Source: an uncultured Synechococcaceae cyanobacterium
GTDB taxonomy: Bacteria > Cyanobacteriota > Cyanobacteriia > PCC-6307 > Cyanobiaceae
Length of the DNA stretch: 13,435 nucleotides
Reading direction: 5' to 3'
Assembly (NCBI GenBank): GCA_902538695.1
Contig: CACBGC010000021.1
Coordinates: forward strand, 1 to 13,435
Below, piece by piece: positions 1 to 7,169 of the stretch. The position numbers and the translations under genes were made by a program. The notes under the pieces are model-generated. The model was not told the origin of the DNA, ran no database searches, and was given only the letters and a program-made list of their open reading frames with translations. Within the stretch, counting starts at the first letter, position 1. The number at the start of each line of letters is the position of its first letter.

Positions 1-758
1 CTATTAGCTCCTTCTTTTTTTAGTAAATTTGCTCCTGAACAAATTGTACCTCCCGTATCTATCATGTCGTCTATAAGAATAGCCGTTTTACCTTTGACTT
101 CACCAATAACCGTTAGACTTTCAGCGATATTATGCGCAGATCTCCTTTTATCAATGATAGCCAAAGGCGCATCCTTCATTAATTTTGCGAATGCTCTTGC
201 TCTTGCCACCCCGCCTACATCAGGAGAGACTACAACAATTTCTTCTAAATCTAAAGATTCTAGATAATCAATTAATACAGGTGAGCCGTAAATATGATCA
301 CATGGTATATCAAAGTAGCCCTGTATTTGAGCCGAGTGTAAGTCCATAGCTAGAACTCTATCAACTCCTGATTTCTCAAGTAAATTAGCAGTTAATTTTG
401 CCGTTATGGATTCTCTCCCTGAAGTCTTTCTATCTGCCCTTGCATATCCATAGTACGGAATTACAGCCGTTATTTGTCTTGCAGACGCTCTCTTGCATGC
501 GTCAACCATAATCATTAGCTCCATTAAACTATCGTTTACAGGAGCGCATGTAGGTTGTATAAGGAATACATCACAACCTCTAATAGATTGCTGAATCTGC
601 ACATAAAGTTCTCCATCTGCAAATCTTTTAGATATTAAAGGCACATTTTCAATTCCTAAGTATGATGCAATTTCTTCAGCTAATTTAGGATTTGTTGTCC
701 CACTTACTAGCCTTAATCTACTATTAGTTAGATTAAAGTTGGATTCTTTACTCTGCAT
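1..758 (-). CDS. prs: Ribose-phosphate pyrophosphokinase (PRPP synthase), C-terminus cut by window edge
   Basis: PRPP synthase transfers pyrophosphate from ATP to ribose-5-phosphate. PRPP feeds purine, pyrimidine, NAD, histidine and tryptophan synthesis in the cytosol. I translated the minus strand from the ATG at 758-756 and obtained 252 uninterrupted codons; no stop occurs before the window edge. Family marks seen: RFADGE (45-50), YYGYARADRK (102-111), the PRPP synthase signature starting DLHSAQIQGYFD (139-150), the catalytic flexible-loop region DKRRSAHN (203-210) and the ribose-5-phosphate loop DDMIDTGGT (230-238). The family is about 310-330 residues, so roughly 60-80 C-terminal residues lie outside the window. 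A 15-residue N-terminal extension before RLRLVSG resembles that of other cyanobacterial forms (from memory). No clear Shine-Dalgarno sequence precedes the ATG. The gene is divergent from malQ. The function call is very secure; the exact start is likely but not proven. Confidence 0.96.
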   Translation of the reverse strand, partial: MQSKESNFNLTNSRLRLVSGTTNPKLAEEIASYLGIENVPLISKRFADGELYVQIQQSIRGCDVFLIQPTCAPVNDSLMELMIMVDACKRASARQITAVIPYYGYARADRKTSGRESITAKLTANLLEKSGVDRVLAMDLHSAQIQGYFDIPCDHIYGSPVLIDYLESLDLEEIVVVSPDVGGVARARAFAKLMKDAPLAIIDKRRSAHNIAESLTVIGEVKGKTAILIDDMIDTGGTICSGANLLKKEGAN

Positions 759-796
759 AGCCGTGATAAAACTTGTCACGAAATTTGCACCATAAA

Positions 797-802
797 ACTA
801 TA
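797..802 (-). promoter_or_regulatory. Possible -10 element of prs
   Basis: Read on the minus strand this is TATAGT, five of six matches to TATAAT, 38 bases upstream of the prs ATG. That would give a 5' leader of about 30 bases. No good -35 sits at the right distance. The call is from consensus match and position only. Confidence 0.3.
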
Positions 803-991
803 TTCTTATCGTAGTCGTTTATGTGAATTTCGCAAAAGATAATGAATAGATGTTTTCAAAAGTCATTTCAATTAAGCAAAAAATTATTGATTAAAAGTTA
901 GAATTTATTTCTACTCAGATTAAAAACAGCGAATGATATTTGTCAATTAAAAAAAATTTGTATATGGTTGAATTTAGAGCATTAAAAATAC

Positions 992-1018
992 TTAAATATA
1001 AAGAATCAAAATATTTAA
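992..1018. repeat. AT-only inverted repeat directly upstream of malQ
   Basis: TTAAATAT (992-999) and ATATTTAA (1011-1018) are perfect inverted copies separated by 11 bases and ending three bases before the malQ ATG at 1022. In RNA the stem would be A-U only and therefore weak. Such repeats occur by chance in DNA this AT-rich, so a role in malQ translation or as an operator is speculative. Confidence 0.35.
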
Positions 1019-1021
1019 AAC

Positions 1022-2542
1022 ATGCCTATAGAGTCAATTATTGAAAAGAAATCATTAGGCATACTTATGCACCCAACATGTATTCCTGGAGGAAGAGTAT
1101 GTGGAACTTTTGGTAGAGGAGCTAAAGAGTGGATAAAAAAACTTCATAAGCATGGGATTGAATACTGGCAATTTTTACCTCTTACACCTACTGACTCTAC
1201 AGGTTCTCCATATAGTTCCCCGTCTAGTTTTGCAATAAACCCATGGTTTTTAGATGTAGATGATTTAATCGAAAAAGAGTTTATCTTCATTTCAAATAAA
1301 GAAAATCTTGTTCCCACAAATCAAAATGAAGACAATTTTAATTTTGATTTTGCTGATAAATTAACTAAGAAATTAGGTCTTCTCCTTTTGCAAGGTTGGA
1401 GTTCACAATCTGAAGAGAGAAAAATCAATTTTAATAAATGGGTCAGTAGGAATTCTTGGGTTGAAGATTATGCAACATTTGTTGTTATCAGAGAGGAATT
1501 TAAAATGTTACCCTGGTGGGAATGGCCTCAAGAATTTAAAATAAAAAATAAAAAGTTCTTAACCTCGTGGATTAAAATAAAAAGTGAAGAGATACTTATT
1601 AAAAAATTAATACAGTGGCATCTTGATGAGCAATGGAGCGTCATTAAAAACTTTGCAAAATCAAGAAATATTAAGCTAATAGGAGATTTACCTTTTTATG
1701 TCTCTAGAGACAGCGTCGACGTGTGGAGTAATAAATCATTATTTTCAATTTTTAAAAATGGAGATTTAATCTTTCAAAGTGGTGTTCCACCTGATTATTT
1801 TTCATCAACAGGACAATTATGGGGAACCCCAACTTACTTTTGGTCAAAACATAAGAGGACTAATTTCAATTGGTGGAGAAAAAGATTTCAAAGACAATTT
1901 GAACTTGTTGACATATTGAGATTTGATCATTTCAGAGGTTTAGCAGGTTACTATAGAGTTAATGGGAGTTCTAAATCGGCAATTATTGGAAAATGGATAA
2001 ATTCTCCAGGAAGAATACTTTTAAACAAAGTAAAAAAGGATCTAAGGGTTAATTATCTACCAATTATTGCGGAGGATCTTGGAGTAATAACCCCAGATGT
2101 AGAGAAATTAAGGAAATATTTTGAACTGCCTGGCATGAAAATATTACAATTCGCTTTTGATGGTAATGAAGATAATCCTTATTTACCTAGGAATATTGAA
2201 GGGAAAAATTGGGTTGTATATACTGGTACTCACGATAACTCTACTTCTGTTTCATGGTGGCAATATTTAGATTGTGAATCCAAAAAAAGAATAAAAGATG
2301 AGTATAAATTTTCAGAAAATCCTTCTTGGGATTTAATAAAAATTGGCATGAAAACAAATGCTAATCTCTTTATCGCTCCATTACAAGATCTATTATCTCT
2401 AGATGATTCAAGTAGATTAAACAAGCCTGGTACCACAAAAAATAACTGGAAATGGAAGTTAAATCGTCCTTTAGAAGAAATAGAAGATAATTTAAGAAAG
2501 TTTAGTGAGCTAGGAAATAATTTTGGGAGAACTCTAAAGTAG
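1022..2542 (+). CDS. malQ: 4-alpha-glucanotransferase (amylomaltase, GH77)
   Basis: Cytosolic disproportionating enzyme that moves alpha-1,4-glucan segments between maltodextrins; in cyanobacteria it acts in glycogen breakdown and maltodextrin recycling. The protein has 506 residues, the usual length for the short bacterial/plant D-enzyme form (about 500). Seen in the translation: the N-terminal substrate-site region with YWQFLPLTPT and GSPYSSPSSFA; IGDLPFYVSRDSVDVW in the barrel; the GH77 nucleophile in RFDHFRG (Asp302); the acid/base in AEDLG (Glu351); and the transition-state stabiliser in GTHDN (Asp405). All catalytic residues are present, so an active enzyme is expected. The ATG at 1022 lies about 25 residues before the conserved GGRVCGTFG segment, as usual, and has no evident Shine-Dalgarno. 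It is divergent from prs and convergent with the RodZ-like gene, hence probably transcribed alone. Confidence 0.96.
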   Translation: MPIESIIEKKSLGILMHPTCIPGGRVCGTFGRGAKEWIKKLHKHGIEYWQFLPLTPTDSTGSPYSSPSSFAINPWFLDVDDLIEKEFIFISNKENLVPTNQNEDNFNFDFADKLTKKLGLLLLQGWSSQSEERKINFNKWVSRNSWVEDYATFVVIREEFKMLPWWEWPQEFKIKNKKFLTSWIKIKSEEILIKKLIQWHLDEQWSVIKNFAKSRNIKLIGDLPFYVSRDSVDVWSNKSLFSIFKNGDLIFQSGVPPDYFSSTGQLWGTPTYFWSKHKRTNFNWWRKRFQRQFELVDILRFDHFRGLAGYYRVNGSSKSAIIGKWINSPGRILLNKVKKDLRVNYLPIIAEDLGVITPDVEKLRKYFELPGMKILQFAFDGNEDNPYLPRNIEGKNWVVYTGTHDNSTSVSWWQYLDCESKKRIKDEYKFSENPSWDLIKIGMKTNANLFIAPLQDLLSLDDSSRLNKPGTTKNNWKWKLNRPLEEIEDNLRKFSELGNNFGRTLK

Positions 2543-2550
2543 AATTTATT

Positions 2551-2592
2551 AAATATTATTTATTAAAAATTATTTATTAAAAATTATTTATC
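2551..2592. repeat. 14-bp tandem repeat, three units, at the malQ/RodZ-like junction
   Basis: Three contiguous 14-base units are visible: AAATATTATTTATT (2551-2564), AAAAATTATTTATT (2565-2578) and AAAAATTATTTATC (2579-2592). They differ at only one or two positions. A partial fourth copy (AATTTATT, 2543-2550) precedes them. The array begins 9 bases after the malQ stop and runs into the end of the convergent RodZ-like gene, supplying its stop codon (TAA read from 2586-2584) and final Asp-Lys codons. Each unit carries stop codons in more than one frame. There is no GC-rich stem, so this is not a recognisable intrinsic terminator. Confidence 0.75.
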
Positions 2593-3078
2593 AAACATTT
2601 GATTTTCAATATTTTGAATCTCCATAACATTTACATTTAAAATAAAATATCTCTTTAATATAAATATTGTCAGAACTAATATAAAAAAATACAAAAGACT
2701 GCCTTGCCATGTATTGTGTATATCAAATTTCCTTAAAAGGAAATCCTTTCCCTCTTTCTTTAAAATTATTTTTTCTTTAACTGCTAACTTTAATAATGTG
2801 TTTTTTTTTAAACCCAAGCATTCCTCTAGTTTAATTAATATAGATCTTATAAAAGGGTACTCTGGCCTAATATTTTTATTATTAATTTCAATAGAGTTTA
2901 TTATTCGTTCAGGAATTTTTGAAATATATGACAATTCTTTAATTGTTAGGTTTTGTTGAAGTCTTGCTTCTTTAACTAGCTTTGCAATTTCTAAATAATG
3001 GTCAACCAATCCAGGACTAGAGTCTTTCTTTATTTCAGATTTTTTGTTAAATAAAAAGAGTTTTTTAAAAATATTCAT
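2584..3078 (-). CDS. RodZ-like helix-turn-helix membrane protein (short form)
   Basis: A 164-residue protein with three visible parts. A Lys-rich N-terminus (1-22) is followed by a Cro/C1-type helix-turn-helix region at about 28-100, with LVKEARLQQNLTIKELS and SKIPERIINSIE. A single hydrophobic segment lies at about 127-148 (LLYFFILVLTIFIL), leaving a tail of some 16 residues. HTH plus one membrane span is the layout of RodZ, in which the cytoplasmic HTH binds MreB in the rod-shape/cell-wall machinery rather than DNA. Here the usual large periplasmic domain is missing. Function is inferred from architecture only; a membrane-tethered regulator is the alternative. GGAAG five bases before the ATG gives it one of the few convincing ribosome-binding sites in the window. 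It lies downstream of the ABC1 kinase gene on the same strand, and its last codons fall inside the tandem repeat. Confidence 0.7.
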   Translation of the reverse strand: MNIFKKLFLFNKKSEIKKDSSPGLVDHYLEIAKLVKEARLQQNLTIKELSYISKIPERIINSIEINNKNIRPEYPFIRSILIKLEECLGLKKNTLLKLAVKEKIILKKEGKDFLLRKFDIHNTWQGSLLYFFILVLTIFILKRYFILNVNVMEIQNIENQMFDK

Positions 3079-3125
3079 TTAATCTTCCCAAGCTAAATAA
3101 TCCTTTTACTTCTCATTTTTAAATG

Positions 3126-3177
3126 TTACATCTAATTCTAATCGAATTAAAATCATAAGAAAGTTTATTAGATGTAA
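3126..3177. repeat. 11-bp perfect inverted repeat between the ABC1 kinase and RodZ-like genes
   Basis: TTACATCTAAT (3126-3136) and ATTAGATGTAA (3167-3177) are exact reverse complements separated by 30 bases. The structure starts 7 bases after the kinase TAG stop and ends 47 bases before the RodZ-like ATG. No U-tract follows the second arm on the minus strand and the stem has only two G-C pairs, so it is not a canonical Rho-independent terminator. It could be a 3'-end stabilising or processing hairpin, or a spaced operator for the downstream gene. A smaller competing repeat (AATTC/GAATT, 3134-3148) overlaps one arm. Confidence 0.7.
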
Positions 3178-3184
3178 ATAAAAA

Positions 3185-4840
3185 CTAAACTGTAGAAATA
3201 ATTTTTTGCACTGCACTTTTTGCAATATTCAGAGGGCTAAAAGTATCTCTAATTAAAGCTAAGAGTTTTTTTGCATCGGTAAATTCTAATTTTTCATCTT
3301 TAATAAGGCTTAAAAGAAGATTCTTCCTAACTTCAGATCCTTTTTTACTTACAAATAGTTTCAAACCAGCGTTCGCAACTGGTATTAGATCTGAATTAAT
3401 ATTCTCTGAATCTCTAAATAAAATGTTTAATAAACTTTCAACTTTTTCTATTTGAAGTTGACCTTTTTTATCAAAAACAACTTCTAAAAGTATGTCTAAA
3501 ATCTCTTCAGAATTATCGGTCAGTAGTTTTTTAGCAATATATGGATAAGCTATTTTTAAAATTTTAAATTCAGGATCTAACCTTAGTGCTAAACCTTCTT
3601 GACTAACAACGGCTCTAATTATTAAGGCAAACCTACTGGGAACTCTGAAAGGATAGGAATACATTAGTTTTGAGAATTTGTCAGTTACATTTTTAAGATT
3701 AAAATTACCAACCTCAGCTCCAAAAGATCCTCCTAGAACTTGTTTTAATGGTTCAACAAGTTTTTGAAGATCTTGTTCTTTAGTTAAAAAACCTAATTTC
3801 TGGAAATCTTCTGCAAGAAGATAATATTCTTCGTTTATTATGTGAACAATTGCTTTAATAAGAGTAAGTCTATCTGAATTTGTAATAGTATCCATCATTC
3901 CGAAATCAACATAAGCTAAATTTCCACAATCTGCATTTCCTCCTTTGAGAGCAAACATATTTCCTGGATGCGGGTCTGCATGAAAATATCCAAATTCAAA
4001 TAATTGCTGCAATCCACTGATGACACATGTTTTTATAAAAGAAGCAGGTATTAAGTTATTTTCCTCTAGTAAAGCTCGATCTCTTAACTTAAATCCATCA
4101 ATCCAAGAGGTTGTGATAATCCTTTCAGATGAAAACTGTTTTTCTAATTTAGGAATAAAAATATTTGGGTTTTCTTTGAATAAGTTTGCAAACTTCAAAG
4201 CATTTTCGGCCTCTTTTTGATAGTCAATTTCATCAAAAAGTGCCTTACCGAATTCATCTATTATTTCGCCAATTCCAACACCTATATTTAATGGTAACAG
4301 TGGAGATAAAATAGTTCCTAAAAACCTCAAGATTACAACATCCCTTCTTATGAGAAAGTATAAATTTGGCCTCTGTACTTTCACAGCTAGATAAGAATTA
4401 TTTATTTTCGCTTTATAAACTTGACCTAAGCTTGCTGAAGCAATAGGACTATCTGGAAACTCTCCAAATAATTCATTAGCAGGAGATCCAAGTTCTTCTT
4501 CAATGATTTTTAGAGCAATTTTGTGATCAAATTCTGGGAGATTATCTTGTAAGTTTGTAAGTTCATTAAGCCAATCTTGTCTAACAAGATCTGGTCTAGT
4601 TGAGAGTGCTTGTCCTAATTTGATAAAACAAGGTCCTAAATCCGTTATTACATCAAAAAGATATTTCGAGAGATTTTTTTGTACATTTTTATTTTTACTG
4701 TTACCTTGAAAAAGTATTCTTAAAAAAAGAAAAATAAAAGTTAAAAGGATATATAAAACTCTTGGTATAAAAATCCATGGTCTCAAAATTAACCAAATTA
4801 AGTCATCTTTTGCTGAATATTTCGAATAAGATCTTTTCAT
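3185..4840 (-). CDS. ABC1/UbiB-family atypical protein kinase
   Basis: Member of the ABC1 (ADCK/UbiB) atypical kinase family, linked in bacteria and plastids to prenylquinone (ubiquinone, plastoquinone, tocopherol) metabolism. The protein has 551 residues. A hydrophobic, probably membrane-inserting stretch lies at about 22-45. The family signature KxGQ is K74-Q77 in CFIKLGQALSTRPDL. The Ala-rich nucleotide loop is ASASLGQVYKA (134-144), the ATP-site lysine is K154 in VKVQRP, and the ExD region is DEIDYQKEAEN (203-213). The catalytic segment is FHADPHPGNM (286-295) and the metal-binding DFG is at 312-314. All core residues are present. The C-terminal 200 residues are helical and less conserved. 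Cyanobacteria encode several paralogues, so I assign no symbol. Start: the ATG at 4840 gives Lys/Arg-rich residues ahead of the hydrophobic segment. It is divergent from the decarboxylase across 64 bases. Confidence 0.93.
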   Translation of the reverse strand: MKRSYSKYSAKDDLIWLILRPWIFIPRVLYILLTFIFLFLRILFQGNSKNKNVQKNLSKYLFDVITDLGPCFIKLGQALSTRPDLVRQDWLNELTNLQDNLPEFDHKIALKIIEEELGSPANELFGEFPDSPIASASLGQVYKAKINNSYLAVKVQRPNLYFLIRRDVVILRFLGTILSPLLPLNIGVGIGEIIDEFGKALFDEIDYQKEAENALKFANLFKENPNIFIPKLEKQFSSERIITTSWIDGFKLRDRALLEENNLIPASFIKTCVISGLQQLFEFGYFHADPHPGNMFALKGGNADCGNLAYVDFGMMDTITNSDRLTLIKAIVHIINEEYYLLAEDFQKLGFLTKEQDLQKLVEPLKQVLGGSFGAEVGNFNLKNVTDKFSKLMYSYPFRVPSRFALIIRAVVSQEGLALRLDPEFKILKIAYPYIAKKLLTDNSEEILDILLEVVFDKKGQLQIEKVESLLNILFRDSENINSDLIPVANAGLKLFVSKKGSEVRKNLLLSLIKDEKLEFTDAKKLLALIRDTFSPLNIAKSAVQKIISTV

Positions 4841-4865
4841 TAAATTTAAAAAATATCAAAAAAGA

Positions 4866-4895
4866 TTACTATGTAGACCATTCTATATATGTCAA
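4866..4895 (-). promoter_or_regulatory. Candidate promoter of the ABC1 kinase gene
   Basis: On the minus strand TTGACA occupies 4895-4890 and is followed after 18 bases by TAGTAA (4871-4866), which matches TATAAT only weakly. The ATG is at 4840. The block TTGACATATA recurs upstream of clpC with nearly the same spacing to TAGTA. The call rests on that similarity and the exact -35 match; the -10 is poor. Confidence 0.35.
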
Positions 4896-4904
4896 TAATA
4901 CTTT

Positions 4905-6305
4905 ATGAGCATTTCATCTTTTCTAACCAAAAAGTTTTTAAAGTCTTTATTCTTTCCTGCTCATAACAGAGGGGCAGCTTTACCAAAGAAATTAGTAAAG
5001 TTATTAAAAAATCCACCTGGGTATTGGGACTTGCCCGAACTCCCAGAAATAGGCTCCCCATTATCCCAAAACGGATTAATTGCTAAATCTCAAAGAGAAT
5101 TCTCCAACAAATTTGGGGCTAAAGGATGTTTTTTTGGAGTTAATGGAGCTTCCGGACTAATACAATCAGCAGTAATTGCAATGGCAAATCCAGGCGAAAA
5201 AATCCTGATGCCTAGAAATGTTCATATAAGTGTTATTAAAATCTGTGCGATGCAGAATATAAATCCAATATTTTTTGACCTAGAATTTTCGTCCGTCACG
5301 GGGCATTACAAACCAATTACAAAAATTTGGTTGGAAAATGTATTTAAAAAATTAGATTTTGATAGGAACAAAATTGCAGGGGTTATTCTCGTAAATCCCA
5401 CTTATCATGGTTACGCCGGAGATTTAGAGCCTCTAATAGATTTTTGTCATCAAAAAAATTTGCCTGTTTTAGTTGATGAAGCCCATGGTTCATATTTACT
5501 TTTTTGTCAAAACCTTAATTTACCAAAACCGGCCTTATCATCAAATGCTGATTTAGTCGTTAATTCATTGCATAAGTCGCTCAATGGATTAACTCAAACG
5601 GCGGTACTTTGGTATAAGGGGGATCTAATAAATGAAGGTAATTTAATCAAAAGTATTAATTTGCTGCAAACTACCAGTCCAAGTTCCTTATTACTTTCTT
5701 CTTGTGAAGAGTCTATTCGGGACTGGCTTAACAAAAAAAGTTTATCAAAATATCAAAAAAGAATTTTAGAGGCAAAAAGTATTTATAAAAAATTAATTCA
5801 AAAAAATATACCTCTCATAGAAACTCAAGACCCCTTAAAAATTGTAGTAAATACCTCTAAAGCTGGGATTGATGGTTTTACTGCTGATAATTTTTTTTAT
5901 AGAAATGGCCTTATTGCCGAATTGCCAGAAATGATGACTCTCACTTTTTGCTTGGGATTTGGAAATCAAAAAGATTTTCTTAATTTATTTGAAAAGTTAT
6001 GGAAAAAATTACTATTAAATTCTAAAAAATCAAAAATTTTAGATGTGTTCAAATCGCCATTTCAATTAGTTCAAGCTCCCGAAGTCGAAATTGGAATTGC
6101 TTGGAGAAGTAAGAGTCGGAGTATTCCTTTCTCACAATCATTAAATAAAATATCTGGAGATATTATTTGCCCTTATCCTCCTGGGATACCTCTATTAGTT
6201 CCTGGCGAAAAAGTGGACATGGATAGGTTTAATTGGATAAATAATCAAAGTTTATGCAACAAAGATCTGGTAAATTTTAATATAAAGGTCTTAGATACAC
6301 AGTAA
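4905..6305 (+). CDS. Compact Orn/Lys/Arg decarboxylase (PLP fold type I)
   Basis: PLP-dependent basic amino acid decarboxylase yielding a polyamine or diamine (agmatine, cadaverine or putrescine). Seen: a variant of the PGHxxG motif, FFPAHNRG (16-23); phosphate-binding NGASG (80-84); PTYHG (166-170); DEAHG (191-195), with Asp191 expected to pair with the PLP ring nitrogen; and SLHKSLNGLTQTA (221-233), with Lys224 as the PLP Schiff-base lysine. At 466 residues it lacks the N-terminal wing domain of enterobacterial inducible SpeC/LdcI/AdiA enzymes (over 700 residues). It resembles the short Bacillus YaaO/SpeA-type and cyanobacterial forms. The substrate cannot be decided from sequence. cdsA follows after 6 bases, so the two are probably co-transcribed. 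No Shine-Dalgarno is seen; a TATATA at 4884-4889 could be a -10 giving a very short leader. Confidence 0.9.
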   Translation: MSISSFLTKKFLKSLFFPAHNRGAALPKKLVKLLKNPPGYWDLPELPEIGSPLSQNGLIAKSQREFSNKFGAKGCFFGVNGASGLIQSAVIAMANPGEKILMPRNVHISVIKICAMQNINPIFFDLEFSSVTGHYKPITKIWLENVFKKLDFDRNKIAGVILVNPTYHGYAGDLEPLIDFCHQKNLPVLVDEAHGSYLLFCQNLNLPKPALSSNADLVVNSLHKSLNGLTQTAVLWYKGDLINEGNLIKSINLLQTTSPSSLLLSSCEESIRDWLNKKSLSKYQKRILEAKSIYKKLIQKNIPLIETQDPLKIVVNTSKAGIDGFTADNFFYRNGLIAELPEMMTLTFCLGFGNQKDFLNLFEKLWKKLLLNSKKSKILDVFKSPFQLVQAPEVEIGIAWRSKSRSIPFSQSLNKISGDIICPYPPGIPLLVPGEKVDMDRFNWINNQSLCNKDLVNFNIKVLDTQ

Positions 6306-6311
6306 TTTCAT

Positions 6312-7169
6312 ATGAGATTAAAAAGCGGATTAATTATAGGAATTTTTGGTTTAATTGTTGTTTTGTTGGGGGGATGGTTTTTTACATTGGCAACTGCGTT
6401 GCTTACATATCTAGCATTATTAGAATTTTTTAGAATGGCAGAATTTAAAGGAATAAGACCAGCTACAAAAACCACATTATTTTCGTCCTTTATTATTATA
6501 GTTTCTACTTATCTTGAGACCGTTGGTGTGATTGAAGGAGAAATTTCAAATTCAATTTTGCCAATCTGTTCAGTTGGGATATGTACTTGGTTACTTTTGC
6601 AACCAAAACCTGGGACGATTTCAGATATTGCAGCATCTATTTTTGGATTATTCTATTTAGGTTTTTTACCCAGTTACTGGATTAAGTTAAGGGGTTTAGA
6701 TTCAGTGATAATAAATTCGAATCAGGGTTTTATGTCGCTTGAGAACTTATCAAATACTACAGGTCTTCATTTAACTTTAACTTCTTGTTTTTTAATTGTA
6801 GCTAGTGATATTGGTTCTTATTTCATTGGGAAGTCATTTGGTAAAACATCTCTATCTCCAATATCTCCTAGCAAAACTATAGAAGGTTTAATTGGAGGGA
6901 TATCCTGTTCAATTTTACTAGCAATATTTTTTGCATTTTTAATGAATTGGGAAAATCCATTTATTGTTGGAATAATTTATGGAATTTCAATCTCTCTTAT
7001 GGCATTAGTTGGAGATTTAATTGAATCTATGATGAAGAGAGACGCAAAAATAAAAGATTCCGGAACTTTTTTGCCGGGACATGGAGGGATTCTTGACAGA
7101 ATTGACAGTTACATATTTACTCCATCTGTTTTATTTTATATTTTTATAGTTCTCAAGTATCTAAATTAA
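6312..7169 (+). CDS. cdsA: Phosphatidate cytidylyltransferase (CDP-diacylglycerol synthase)
   Basis: Integral membrane enzyme making CDP-diacylglycerol from CTP and phosphatidate. In cyanobacteria this leads to phosphatidylglycerol, the only major phospholipid of thylakoids and needed for photosystem function. The 285-residue protein has multiple hydrophobic segments (about 7-40, 54-70, 80-97, 105-123, 155-172, 193-212, 216-236 and 268-283). The C-terminal family signature is intact: MKRDAKIKDSG (241-251) followed by PGHGGILDRIDS (255-266), including the Asp and Lys residues that bind metal and substrate. Length is typical (260-300). It starts 6 bases after the decarboxylase stop without a Shine-Dalgarno, suggesting translation from a shared mRNA. 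Its TAA stop at 7167-7169 touches the stop of the convergent hydrolase gene. Confidence 0.95.
   Translation: MRLKSGLIIGIFGLIVVLLGGWFFTLATALLTYLALLEFFRMAEFKGIRPATKTTLFSSFIIIVSTYLETVGVIEGEISNSILPICSVGICTWLLLQPKPGTISDIAASIFGLFYLGFLPSYWIKLRGLDSVIINSNQGFMSLENLSNTTGLHLTLTSCFLIVASDIGSYFIGKSFGKTSLSPISPSKTIEGLIGGISCSILLAIFFAFLMNWENPFIVGIIYGISISLMALVGDLIESMMKRDAKIKDSGTFLPGHGGILDRIDSYIFTPSVLFYIFIVLKYLN

Larger units (their letters stand above)
759..1021. other. Divergent prs/malQ intergenic spacer
   Basis: This 263-base, very AT-rich spacer separates two divergent genes and must hold both promoters. I found no ORF or RNA gene. Candidate elements, all weak: a minus-strand TATAGT at 802-797, about 38 bases before the prs ATG; a minus-strand TTGACA at 946-941; and plus-strand TATAAA-like sequence near 997-1002, close to malQ. 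An AT-only inverted repeat at 992-1018 is listed separately. No NtcA site (GTA-N8-TAC) was noticed. Confidence 0.5.

Noticed and set aside
64..267. 67-codon plus-strand open frame with hydrophobic residues
   Set aside because: Lies opposite the ribose-5-phosphate loop of prs, whose conserved motifs show the minus strand is the coding one.
2714..2959. 81-codon plus-strand open frame
   Set aside because: Antisense to the RodZ-like gene, which has a coherent HTH plus membrane architecture and a ribosome-binding site; this frame has neither.
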